Positions 49,339 to 61,105 of a DNA stretch of 64,000 bases are shown piece after piece. The stretch lies in contig NC_068366.1 of the NCBI RefSeq assembly GCF_020536995.1, positions 21,245,799 through 21,309,798 on the forward strand, written 5' to 3'. The notes under the pieces are model-generated. The model saw only the letters and a list, made by a program, of their open reading frames with translations. It searched no databases and was not told where the DNA came from. Position 1 is the first letter of the stretch; the number at the start of each line of letters is the position of its first letter. The DNA is from Dreissena polymorpha. Lineage: Eukaryota; Mollusca; Bivalvia; Myida; Dreissenidae. The translations under genes were made by a program, and so were the position numbers.

Positions 49339-52300
49339 TCAGTCATACTTGCTGGCGCACTTGCTGACGATTGCTGCCCACTCGAGGTCTTCTATGCTGT
49401 TACACTGCAGGTTGACAGCTATGCCCTCCATCTTTGACTGAAGCTGTTTCTTACTTGACGTGTATAACATTTTGTCCTTGATTTTCACCATTGCATCATC
49501 CACCCTGCAGCAAACAGATGTTAGAAGTTCCGCAAAAGTATAAACCATTTCCTTTCTCAAACAGATAGCATGGTGTTTCTATTAAACATTTTAAAATATG
49601 GCCTTTACCCCTAGAAATGAGTAATTCAGTGTCAATTAATCTGAAATAAAGGCGAAAAATAGGTTTCTTTTTCAATTGTGCAAAACATGACAAAAAACTA
49701 TTATATACTAGAACTTTGCCACAAACACGACGGTGATGATATACTTGAAGCTTCAATTTAAATGCTTGAGTAATGAGACAATAGTTTGCACCACAAAATT
49801 TCACCTTTAATGCTATTGATTATGACTCATTTCAAGGGCATATAAGTACGAAATGTGGACCATTGGCCATGACAAGTCATTTCACATCTGCACTTTATAA
49901 TCAGAACATACTTCAAGTTCCAATTTAATTGCTTAAAAAATAACGAAGAAGCTCGCTCCACTTTCATGTAACTTTTAATGCTGCTGACTAAGGCAAATTT
50001 CAAGAACACATTTTGAGGAATGTATAGATTATTGAGCATATAAAAATTGTCTTCAAATTCTTAACTTCATTGTGATTACTTACTTTACATTTAAAGTCTC
50101 TATAACGCTCAAATTCAACGAAAAGTTCGTTAAGTATTTTGTAAAATAAAGTTAACACCTTAACAATCAGTTTTCCTTATAGCAACAGCCAAAATTTCAA
50201 CGCTAGATGTGGTATGATTACATAGATTTTTGTAGATACAAATGCTCGTTATTATTTATTTGAGGCCACAATTAATTCCCGCGAATATATATATTCATAC
50301 GACACACGAACACCATTTTAGTGTTCATGTGTCGTATGAACAGATATGCAAAACAATAATAAAAACGAGCATTTTGTATCTACAAACATCTATTTTACCA
50401 GACCACATCTGACGTTGAAATTTCGGCAATTGCCATAAGGAACACTGATTTTAAATTGGTTAAGTTTATTTTACGAACAATTGTACAAAATTTTCGTTGA
50501 TTCTGAATAGTAATGTTACTTTAACATTTTGCTTGAGAAATGTGGAGTGTGTCATTAAAAAAATTAGAACAAATCATGCGGACAGACCAACTGACAGATA
50601 AAGAAACACCTATCATTGTGGGGAAAACTTTCTATAATTGAATAAGTGAACGAGTTTTTATTTTCAACCAACATCACCTGTTTTTAAATTGGCTGAGATA
50701 TCATGGGGCAAATATAGCTAAAGAAACTTCAGCGTACAGTTTATAAAGTATTGACATACCTGTACGCTGAAGCCAACCCCGTATCGAAAGTCAACCAGAC
50801 TTGTAACATATTCATGTCACGCTATAAATCAAAGAAAGCTCATTTTCTTGGATACATTTCTACATATATTGGTAAATGAATATAAATTACTGCATCAGGG
50901 AATATTTTAAGGTTCAAATGTTTCAAATGATCTTACAGTAGATGAAAATAACTATCATCAGTCTGAAATTCACAATTTTGACGCCATTGTCGCTTTCTCA
51001 TGTGACGAGTTTTCATTTGGATACTTTCAGATCAACATTGACATTTTTTGCTGAAATTGTAAACATTACTTTCGTTTTCTAAAATCTATTATTTTTTATT
51101 AACAACTTACGTCTGGTGAATTATAAGACTGATTTCAGTGTGAAACAGGTAGTTTTAAATAATATTTACTTTGAGCTTGTATTTACACTACCATTTGTTT
51201 ACAAAACAAGCCAGAATAATCTAAAATACCGGGAAATGTCATTCTGAATTTGAAAACACTTGAGCACATGGTATGTTACTAAAAAATAGAAATAACGTCA
51301 TATGACCGTGAAATCTCGGGAGATTCACATTTCAAGAAAGTCTGTCACATTGCTGTTTTTCTCGATATGTAAGAGCAGAATAGATAAATTTCAAAAGTTT
51401 AAGATAGTATTTTGGGAAAGAATATATCAGTTAAATGTGAAAAATGTCAATCTTTCCAATCAAGTGGTTGATTTGAGCCAATAACTGCATTTAAAAGCTG
51501 TTTTGGACTGGTCTTTGTTAACTGTCAACTTTTCGGGAATTTCTGGTTGACTTTCCTATTGGGGTTGGTCCATAACTATAAAGTCGCGCCAGTCAAAAAT
51601 CATAAAAAGCGACATTCAAGGTTATGGAAGCCAGAACTAGGGGCAAATATGCCATTCACATTCCATACAGTATGCAATAAATATGAAAGTGTTAACAATG
51701 TTTTGCATTTTGTATTGTAAGAATTTTATGATATCCCATAAACCATTTCAGTTGAGGTATCATTGGGACAATTGTTCTGCAAAAAGTTTCATGAATATCA
51801 GTATTAAGTGTTAAATGATGATGATGTATATTTCAAGAGGTGTTGATGAACATTTCAAGAGGCAATGATGATGATGTACATTTCGAGAGTCAATGATGAT
51901 GCTGTACATTTCAAGAGGCAATGGTACTGATGATGTTCAATTCAAGAGGCAATGATGATGATGTTTATTTCAAGATACAATGCTAATGTACATTTAAAGA
52001 GACAATTATGATGATGTACAGTTCAACAGGCATGACAGACAAAAGCTCAAAATGGACACGATGTTCTCAGGTAAGATAAAACAAGTAACTTGCGCTTTTC
52101 TTATCTCTAATGAAACTTCAACTATGTTGTATTATAGCATGCTTACAACTCTCAGTCTCAAATAAAGCTTGGTCACAAACAATCCCAGCAATGCTCTACT
52201 TAATCACTACTTTGTAAAGTGTCCCCAAAGTAAAAGTGGCTACACTTTAAGGTCATTCAGATGAAAAATTGACCCATTACCGCACAGAAGCAGAGATCGA

Positions 52301-55300
52301 GATATTTTTTTCTCTGATGGGATTACTGCCCCATAGATGAAAAAAACAACAATGGGCACCTACAAAGTTGAAAACAAAACAATGGGCGCTTACAAAGTTG
52401 AATGGGCACTTTGCAAAAATAAATGGTCACATCTCAAGATTTATTTCGGGTAAAAATTACAGACAATAGAAAAATCACCGTCAGTAAAATTGAGACCCCG
52501 TCAAATTTATTTCCGAGTCTGTGACGCAACTATATTGTTTAACATGTCAATTATATTAAACAAACCTGATATAATAGTAGATTAAAATAGTATCACCTTG
52601 CAATTTGATAATTAGTATAAACAAGCAAATTCGTTGAATTGATATTCCCGCCAATATGCTTCTGGACACAAAAGTGTTTTATTTGACACTCAAAAAAGCA
52701 TTTTTTCCAGCTACAAAGGGCCATAACTTCGTTATTAACAGATGGTGTACATTGCCATTTGGCATGAATCATCCTCCTATCCATATATATACTCATACCA
52801 AGTTTCAATGAAATCTGCCAAAGCACGTCCAAGACATGGCTCCGGACACACAAAAAAGCATTTTTTTCAAGATACAAAGGGCCATAGCTCCTTTATTAAC
52901 AGATGGTGTACAATGCCATTTGGCGTGCATCATCCTCTTATCCATATATATATTCATACCAAGTTTCAATGAAATCCGCCAAAGCACTTTCAAGATATGG
53001 CTCCGGACGGATGGAAAGATGGAAGGATAGACAACGCCAAAACAATATCCCTTTGCCTATGGTGGGGGATAAATATCAAATAAAACACTGCCATTGTTTA
53101 CGATATATGTGTTTAAGAATTTTGTTAACACGGGCATCCGCCATAGTAAGGAACTGTAAAGAAAGTTTGTAAATCGGAACTAATCAGTATGTCTCGGATA
53201 ATAATTGATTAATGAATTCGTCGTTTCAATGCTTAGGGCCGAGTAATTTCTGCAAATCGGAACTCAACATGCGCAAAACACTTGCTCAATTTACCGTTCA
53301 ACTCCACCTCCGTTCTCTGCAAAGGATTCAAAGGCAGAGCTATGCGCATGCTATTATTAAATTGGACGATTGCCATTGAGGAACAAGCACACGATTGGTT
53401 CTAAATGTTTATTGCTAGACAAAGGAAGCCAATTTAGTTGGCGAGAAAGTTGTTGCGCGACTTACCTTTGATGACGTCAAACTGTAAATTCACACAGAGT
53501 GCAAATTTTTGGAAGACTTTAACTTACTCTTTGTTTACCATTCCAGTAAAAAAAAAAACACTTGCTAACATTAAACTTTGGATTAAATTATCAAAATGAA
53601 GCAACAGCTAAGTTGAAAAATATGAAAAATATGATTAAATTAACTTGCATCAGTTCAAATAAGAAGTTTTGCGTTGTAAATCAACGAGTTTTCATGACAA
53701 CAACAACTTAAACAAACATTACGGCGACGACGCAGGCATCGATCTACCTTGATTTTTTTTTCATGAACGATCTCATTAGTCGAGTAGGAGCAAACAAATA
53801 ATTTGTGTAAGAGTGGTTTATCTGGAATAAGATTTATGCAACGGGCATCGCATTGCATCATGGTGCGCATCGAATTACGGAAATGATGCACAGTTTTTCG
53901 TTTTAATGGGAAAAGAAGGCACTATATCCCGATCTATGAGAAGTAAAAGAGGAGTGGAGTAAACAAACTCTAGACATACGGGCAGACATGTGCAGCACTT
54001 AAGAGTTCTCTAGACTTATGTTACCAAGTGATCAAGCAGAGTTTGGATGTCTTGTTCTTGTCATAGATGCAGTCAAAGAGTGCGTATCTGCCCTGCTTAT
54101 TTTCCGCAGCCTCCTGTAGCTTTCTGCATAGAACTTCATGGCTGGTTTCGTCATCTAGAAAAACATTTTTGAAACACTTTTTAATTAGATAAATCTAATA
54201 GGATCATTTCAGTCTCGATTGATTAGGTGTCTAAGGGACACGTAAAGTTTTTTATCCAAATTGGAGTGAATCGAATGAAAATCGCAAAGAAAAAGACAGC
54301 ATTTGAAATTGAGATACATGTACATCAATGACATTAATGAATGAAATGTCTCCTATAGAAATATTAATGTAACTCTTTCATTGTTTTTAAACTTTTACAT
54401 ATGACACGGGTTAATATAACACACACACAAACACTGAGCCTAGCCTTGGCTTCCTGACTTTGTTTAGACCATCCCCTATGTTAAGTATTTGTGACGTCAA
54501 CGCCATTTTCCGCATTTATGAATGTTTTACGTTGACGTCATCATCATTATTGTTGTTTACTTTTATCAGATAATATTGAAGGATCATAAGTGAAGTACCA
54601 CTACAACATTAATATTGATGACATCAACGTAAAACATAAGCACAGAATAACATGTTTTATATAAAGCTTTTTTTCCAGAAATCGCCCTTAACACAGAATT
54701 TTAAGCCCAAGTACACATTTTCTTTATATTTACAGAATTTTGTGAACACAAATACATGTAAACACATTTTACTTTGAAAACATGATACGAACTTCATTCT
54801 CTTAAGTATGACCTTTCCCTATGGATGTCATTAACAATAGCCTCAGGGCTTTTTTTAAGCGGACGCCCGCTTGCCCGTGCCGGGTTAAAATTGATGCAGG
54901 CAAGTGATTTTCCAAAGTAGATAGTCCGCCGGGCAAGTCCGTTTCGTATTAGCATACTTGCGGTATTTTTTCGACTTTTCCCCTTGTATCTATTTATTTT
55001 CTTTGGGTCAATATATTTGTTTATCAAGAACAAGTTAAACGAGATTTGATTGGTCGCTTGCATTGTATAAGCCAATCTAAACGCTCAAAACAAGTTCTAC
55101 TCGGCAGACGTTTCAACATGGTGGACGGTAGCGTCCAGCCGATCTTTTCTATTTTTAATAAAAGTAACTCGAAACACTCAAAGGAACAAACCAAAACAAC
55201 CGAAGAAGAAAGGAAGAGAAAATATGAAAATGAATCACGAAAGCGTAAACTGTGAATAACTTGTATGTTACATATTCACAGTTTAAAATAGTGAGAAACT

Positions 55301-55887
55301 CTTCATCAAAGACATCATGATGATTTTCAAACTCTGAACAATCATTTTCACAGTACTATTTTAAGCCCTCCTCCTTTTAATCTATGCCATAATTGCTATA
55401 GATATAGTGACAAGTATACCGTTTTAAAATTTTAATAGTAATAAACTTTTCATATGTATTGTATTCAATAGTGACTATTCAATGAAATAAAACTGGCCAG
55501 ATTTTGTTTTGTTGACAACTTTATATTATAAAAAGGATTATTATTTTATTATTACATTGAATATAGCTGAAATTAAATCTAGAATAATAATGCATGTGAA
55601 TCAATGCTTTAAAGATCAAATGACAATAAAAAAATTGACTTCATAATAGGGCAACAAATTTTTAATGAGGGCAAGTAGATGTTCAAAGTAACTTGCCCCC
55701 CGGGCAAGTGAGTGTCAATTTCTTACGTTAACCCCTGAGCCTAGAACTCACCTTTGGGCCCCTTCTCATCTAGGACAATCTGGTCTCCTTTTTCGTTGAT
55801 TTTCAAGATGACATAACTGTGTAAGTGCTTGTCCTTCATATCCCGAAATGTATTGATGGCATCCTCGGACACTTGAACTCCAGACGA
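49339..55887 (-). CDS. CFL: ADF/cofilin, three coding exons (5' exon not found)
   Basis: Exons 55752-55887, 54025-54154 and 49339-49504 join in matching phases (0-1, 1-2, 2-stop). They encode 143 residues: SSGVQVSEDAINTF, SYVILKINEKGDQIVLDE, GRYALFDCIYDKNKTSKLCL, then IKDKMLYTSSKKQLQSKM and a TGA at 49339-49341. This is one ADF-H domain of normal cofilin length. Cofilin binds G- and F-actin in the cytoplasm, severs filaments and speeds subunit release. Exon 2 begins SSGV in phase 0, so an upstream exon carrying only ATG would give MSSGV, matching the MASGV start of vertebrate cofilin with the LIM-kinase serine at position 3. That exon could not be located. Introns hold a hAT-like remnant and several MITEs. 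Confidence 0.88.
50168..50447. mobile_element. Long-arm MITE in a cofilin intron
   Basis: CAGTTTTCCTTATAGCAACA on the left and the inverted CAGTGTTCCTTATGGCAATT on the right start arms over 100 bp long; the centre holds a second perfect hairpin (CATACGACACACGAACAC against GTGTTCATGTGTCGTATG). No frame. Confidence 0.75.
50773..51568. mobile_element. Non-autonomous DNA element with CCAACCCC ends
   Basis: CCAACCCCGTATCGAAAGTC on the left and the inverted CCAACCCCAATAGGAAAGTC on the right, both followed by AACCAGA, bound about 800 bp without a transposase. Just outside the left end a separate hairpin pairs CTTCAGCGTACAG with CTGTACGCTGAAG. Confidence 0.65.
51815..52040. repeat. Short tandem repeat (about 28 bp unit)
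   Basis: Seven or so degenerate copies of GATGATGTACATTTCAAGAG with GCAATGAT, in a cofilin intron. Confidence 0.75.
52660..53075. repeat. Two-unit interspersed repeat
   Basis: Two copies of a unit of about 160 bp (ACAAAGGGCCATAACTTCGT, then TGGCATGAATCATCCTCCTA, then ATACCAAGTTTCAATGAAAT) followed by GGACGGATGGAAAGATGGA and TTTGCCTATGGTGGGGGAT. This is the plan of a common bivalve repeat. Overlapping frames are shadows of it. Confidence 0.75.
53076..54024 (-). other. Cofilin intron
   Basis: AT-rich intron with no exon or repeat that I can define. Confidence 0.45.
54844..55737 (+). mobile_element. hAT-like DNA transposon remnant
   Basis: The ends CAGGGC and CCCCTG are inverted, with related TTGCCCG-rich subterminal sequence on both sides (GCCCGCTTGCCCG; GCAAGTAGATG then CTTGCCCCCCGGGCAAGTG), and AGCCT is repeated directly outside both ends. 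A short plus-strand frame at 55118-55255 (MVDGSVQPIFSIFNKSNS, then a Lys/Arg-rich end) resembles the N-terminus of a hAT-type protein. Most of the transposase is missing, so it is an internal-deletion derivative. It sits in the cofilin intron, nine bases beyond the exon 2 splice donor. Confidence 0.6.
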
Positions 55888-55972
55888 CTGTAAACCATGG
55901 AAGACATTGAATATAATCACGTGAAACTAAATGTTGCCATTAAAGCCTCACACCTTATTTGGCATAGTAAAT

Positions 55973-56445
55973 TTAAAGTGATATTATGCGCATTTTTCAC
56001 TGTTGAATTGAGCTAAAAAAAATTAACAGGTCAAAAGAGTTAGTTAAAATGTGGTAACTGACCAATTATCTGCAACTCATCTTGCTAGCAGTTGTTTATA
56101 AAAAATATATATTATATTCGATATTTTACATGACTGTCCAGTCCTCTAAGCGGAGCGGTAGAGCAAAACAAAAGTGTGTCTTTGCGCTGTATAAACGAAT
56201 CTGCACTTAATTTAGATTCACATCGTACATCGAATCATTTCTGTCGTCAGTTGTCAAAACAAAAGTGCGGATGATATTCAAATGCATTTAATATTTTTCT
56301 CTTTCCGGGATATTGTTTAAGTATGTTGAGGCTGCGTTAAGAAATATAAGTGTATGTGAAGTGAAAACACCAAAAATAAACAACAGTTGCGATAGACGCC
56401 TTTAAACATAGCATAAACTGTTAGTTGTGCATAATATCACTTTAA
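55973..56445. mobile_element. MITE with TTAAAGTGATATTATG ends
   Basis: TTAAAGTGATATTATGCGCA on the left and GTGCATAATATCACTTTAA on the right are inverted repeats around 473 bp with no frame. Upstream of cofilin exon 2. Confidence 0.8.
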
Positions 56446-57780
56446 GTATAAATAAGAAACATATTTTATCTATGCCAATTAGAATATATCTGGTAAATAC
56501 ATGTACAAGGTATACATCCGTCTTTTTACTCTTTAAAACTTAAAAATAATCGCATTTGTCGAAATGGACGTATACGTCTAGAAATCCTACTTTCAGTTTT
56601 AAAAGCGGTACCATTCGAAAAATAATAAATTACTTGCTAACTAGGCTATAGATTTAATTTTTTCTATGTCAATTAGAATATATCCATTGATATAAAAATA
56701 AAAAACATTATAAGAAATAATTATTAAAAGAAAAAATAATTGAAAAGAAGAGTCTAGAGTAGATCCACAATTGGAAAACATTATTTGTTGGCAAAATCAA
56801 GAACTTCGATTGCTTATTCATTTGAAGACCAATTGAACTTTTAAATATGAAAGTGTAAAAACACCTTAATACAGAAAGGACACAAGTTACATGTAGAAGT
56901 AACTATTAAATTAATAGCAAGTTATCTCCCTTTGTGTGAGTGAAATGAATTAGTCTAAGGGCAGATTTGCTTCATTGCCAATATCAGAGACATAACACTG
57001 CATGCATTTTATTACCAATGAACTTATTAAGGCTTAAGGGCTAGAAAACACAACAGTTCTGTTTATCCATCTGCTTATCAAATAGATATATCACTAGATC
57101 AGTGAAATACTATGGTAACTACAATAGTAATAATACTTTAGTAACAGATGTGATACACTAAGATATTGCCTTAGTCATTAATATAATGCATTTGAGGCCG
57201 TTTCCATAAATAATAAAGAAGTCATTTTTTACAGCTTAAAAAAATACTCAAAAAAAGTTTCTCAATTACAAACAAATTATTGATTTAATATAGAATAGCT
57301 TAGTCTTTCTTTGTGATGTTTTAATTCTACAATTTTCAAACGACCAATATTTACCAATGAATAATAACCAATATAAACCGGTTTTAATCGGGTATTGACC
57401 GCCTTCCCGGTCAATACTCAATTGACCCGTCAATATGCCAACCCTGCACTGCGATGATATTTCTATTTGAAACAACAACAAGAGTTCCGCGGTCGGAGAT
57501 GACCGCATTGAAGCCGGATTTTTGATTTAAATGACAGGAAAGTACCTTTCGTGTTTTTGTCAATGCAATACTTAAATTACTGAAATATTGTTCAAAGGTC
57601 AAAATGAAATGTAAGTACTTTTCAAGGCATGAGCAAACCTTGTGTTATGTTTTGAATGCATGCATATACATGAACAACAATAACATTTAAGGTCACAAAT
57701 ATGAACTTGAATTGACAATTAGGAAAGTTTGATCTCAATTTTTTTATTAGCAAATTAGTAACATATTGTTTGAAGTTTCC
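56446..57780. other. AT-rich space upstream of cofilin exon 2
   Basis: No exon or clear element. A small CG-containing palindromic patch (TTGACCGCCTTCCCGGTCAA) lies near 57400. Confidence 0.45.
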
Positions 57781-59288
57781 ATCAATTTCATTATCAAATT
57801 GACCTTGACCTTCAAATGAATGAGATTGAAATGACCAGTGGTCATCTTCTAGTACTGGCCAATCTTTATTTCAAGTTTGAAGACTCTAGGTACAAGCATA
57901 CCAAAGTTATAACATGAAATAAGAACTTTAACATTTTTACATTCAAGGTCACAGTGACCTTGACCTTCAAATGAATGACCTTGAAATGTCCAGTGGTTAC
58001 TTACTAGTTCTGGCCAACCTTCATGTCAAGTTTCAAGACTCTAGGTCCAAGCATACCAAAGTTATAACAACTTTAACATTTTTACATTCAAGGTCACAGT
58101 GACCTTGACCTTCAAATGAATGACCTTGAAATGTCCAGTGGTTACTTACTAGTTCTGGCCAACCTTCATGTCAAGTTTCAAGACTCTAGGTCCAAGCATA
58201 CCAAAGTTATAACAACTTTAACATTTTTATATTGAAGGTCACAGTGACCTTCACCTTCAAATGAATGACCTTGAAATGACCAGTGGTCATCTGTTAATCC
58301 TGGCCAATCTTCATGTCAAGTTTGAAGACTCTAGGTCCAAGCATACCAAAGTTATACCATGAAATAAGAACTTTAACATTTTTACATTCAAGGTCACAGT
58401 GACCTTGACCTTCAAATGAATGACCTTGAAATGACCAGTGGTTACTAACTAGTTATGGCCAACCTTCATGTCAAGTTTCAAGACTCTAGGTCCAAGCATA
58501 CCAAAGTTATAACAACTTTAACATTTTTTATATTGAAGGTCACAGTGACCTTGACCTTCAAATGAATGACCTTGAAATGACCAGTGGTCATCTGTTAATC
58601 CTGGCCAACCTTCATGTCAAGTTTGAAGACTCTAGGTCCAAGCATACCAAAGTTATACCATGAAATAAGAACTTTAACATTTTTACATTCAAGGTCACAG
58701 TGACCTTGACCTTCAAATGAATGACCTTGAAATGACCAGTGGTTACTAACTAGTTATGGCCAACCTTCATGTCAAGTTTCAAGACTCTAGGTCCAAGCAT
58801 ACCAAAGTTATAACAACTTTAACATTTTTTATATTGAAGGTCACAGTGACCTTGACCTTCAAATGAATGACCTTGAAATGACCAGTGGTCATCTGTTAAT
58901 CCTGGCCAACCTTCATGTCAAGTTTGAAGACTCTAGGTCCAAGCATACCAAAGTTATACCATGAAATAAGAACTTTAACATTTTTACATTCAAGGTCACA
59001 GTGACCTTGACCTTCAAATGAATGACCTTGAAATGACCAGTGGTTACTAACTAGTTATGGCCAACCTTCATGTCAAGTTTCAAGACTCTAGGTCCAAGCA
59101 TACCAAAGTTATAACAACTTTAACATTTTTTATATTGAAGGTCACAGTGACCTTGACCTTCAAATGAATGACCTTGAAATGACCAGTGGTCATCTGCTAA
59201 TCCTGGCCAACCTTCATGTCAAGTTTGAAGACTCTAGGTCCAAGCATACCAAAGTTATACCATGAAATAAGAACTTTAACATTTTCGA
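57781..59288. repeat. Higher-order tandem satellite with AGGTCACAGTGACCT
   Basis: Alternating monomers of about 145 and 155 bp build a dimer of about 300 bp that repeats from roughly 58.1 kb; the start is more diverged. Each monomer carries AGGTCACAGTGACCT, then TTGACCTTCAAATGAATGAC, CTAGGTCCAAGCATACCAAA and AGTTATA. Nine copies of the 15-base palindrome start near 57946, 58091, 58246, 58391, 58537, 58692, 58838, 58993 and 59139. Not coding. Confidence 0.92.
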
Positions 59289-59348
59289 GCACGCCGCCCG
59301 CCCGCCCGCCCGCCCGCCCGCCCCCCCGCCCGCCCGCCCGCCCGCCCG
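59289..59348. repeat. CCCG microsatellite
   Basis: About 14 CCCG units interrupted by a C run, directly at the end of the satellite, followed by AAGCCGAGATTTTTTCG. The same junction type ends other bivalve arrays. Confidence 0.9.
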
Positions 59349-59408
59349 ACAACATCAATCTATAAGCCGAGATTTTTTCGAAAAAAATCCGGCTAATAAA
59401 ACCAGTTA

Positions 59409-59761
59409 CAGGGCCCTCGTTTGGCCGTTTTTGGGGCCGAATTTATTTGGGGCCGAAATTCGGCCCCATTCCCCCCTTAAAATTTATATGAAAAGTCCAG
59501 TTTTGGGAAAAAAATAATTTAATATAACTCTTTAGTAAAATTCAAAAACATATCAATTTGTTAAATACTTTGTTAGCTGCTTATGAAATAAATTTGAGAT
59601 ATATTAATCATTAGAGAGTTCTTTCTAAACAAAAAAAAAATAATTTTTTTTTTAACTTCTGGAGGGGATTTGTTCTACAAAATAGGGGAAAAATATATAC
59701 TCTTTTTTGAGGAGAATGGGGCCGATATTCGGCCCCAAAATTGCCATAAAAAAAAACACTG
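59409..59761. mobile_element. hAT-like MITE with GGGGCCG motifs
   Basis: CAGGGCCCTCGTTTGGCCGT on the left and the inverted CAGTGTTTTTTTTTATGGCA on the right are both followed by TTTGGGGCCGAA, with GGGGCCGAAATTCGGCCCC palindromes inside. No frame. Confidence 0.5.
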
Positions 59762-59879
59762 AGATCGGTGTGTACCGGTGTCGTAAAATGCATATTCTTT
59801 ACAAGGGAGAATATTTTTGTTATCTTGGCGAAGAAAAATCCCTTCCCAAATAAGTGTGTAAAACTCGAGTTAAACACGA

Positions 59880-60560
59880 GTTTTATCCGTGTTAAACCAA
59901 GCGGTATTGGCAGTTGGTTTTTAGTGGGTTTTGGTATGTTGGTTTTTGTGAGTTTTGGTAAGTTGGTTTTTTCTGTGTTTAAAGTGGGTATTTTTACCAA
60001 CTTGGTTAAAACTGAGTTAAACACAGAAAAAACTCACTTGTTACATAAATGTGGGCTTTGGTAAGTTGTTTTTTTGTGAGTTTTGGTAAGTTGGTTTTTT
60101 GTGAGTTTCGGTATGTTGGTTTTTTGCGAGTTTTGGTAAGTTGGTTTTTTCTGTGTTTACAGTGGGTATTTTTACCAACTGGGTTAAAACTGAGTTAAAC
60201 ACAGAAAAAACTCACTTGTTACATAAATGTGGGCTTTGGTAAGTTGGTTTTTTGTGAGTTTTGGTATGTTGGTTTTTTGTGAGTTTCGGTATGTTGGTTT
60301 TTTGTGAGTTTTGGTATGTTGGTTTTTTCTGTGTTTAAAGTGTTTTTTTTTACCAACTTGGTTAAAACTGAGTTAAACACAGAAAAAACTCACAAAAACC
60401 AACATACCAAAACTCACAAAAAACCAACATACCAAAACCCACAAAAAAACCAACATACCAAAACTCACAAAAAACCAACATACCAAAACTCACAAAAAAC
60501 CAACTTAAACACACTTCTGTCTACAATAGTGTGTTTAAGTTGGTTTTTGTGAGTCTTTTG
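59880..60560. repeat. GTGAGTTTTGGTAAGTTGG repeat array with long inverted arm
   Basis: Degenerate units of about 27 bp (GAGTTTTGGTATGTTGGTTT) run forward to about 60360. After AACTGAGTTAAACACAGAAA the same unit continues in inverted form (CAAAACTCACAAAAAACCAA) to about 60510, so the second block can fold back on the first. A 130-150 bp super-unit containing GTTAAAACTGAGTTAAACAC recurs at about 60005, 60183 and 60360. Confidence 0.85.
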
Positions 60561-61105
60561 TTCGCTTAAGGGATCATAAAATTTTGCTTGTTTGACCTGT
60601 AACCTTAGTAAAAAAAAATATTAACACCTTAATGGTAAAAAGGTTATTTGAGATAAAATCACAACAGATCATTACAAGCCCCATGTGATTATAAATAAAA
60701 GACACACACAATTTGCAAAAAACAATGTTTATATTAAAAAAACAAATAATGTGAACATTTTTACAGTGCATTTTTAACAAAACCAGGAAAACATCTACCC
60801 AAGATACATTATTCAATATGCGAGCACATTTAACATAATAAATTAAAATAAATAACATTCTCCTCTTTGGGCTACCACAGGTAAAAATGGGAGGAAGGGT
60901 ATGAACCATGATTATATACAGTTTCAGTTAGTGAGGGGTGATACAGAGGATAAAATTAATAATAATTGTTTTTAACTGTGTTGGTGGTACCGGATTTATA
61001 AAATGACAACATTAAGGAATCCTTCATCCTATCTTTTCCTGGAATAGCCCTTTACACATATTTACACCTATGAACAAAGGAACATATTGCTCAGCACTAA
61101 ACAGT
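60561..61105. other. AT-rich space
   Basis: No exon or element that I can define; probably the 3' UTR of the minus-strand exons that begin at 61106. Confidence 0.4.

Noticed and set aside
52593-53172. Overlapping frames on both strands
   Set aside because: Shadows of the two-unit interspersed repeat; the same peptide appears in both units.
57781-59288. A CRISPR array
   Set aside because: Units of about 150 bp without unique spacers, in an animal genome; this is a satellite.
59611-60064. Lys/Thr-rich frames of about 100-137 residues on both strands
   Set aside because: They overlap the 27-bp repeat array and the hAT-like MITE; composition follows the repeat.
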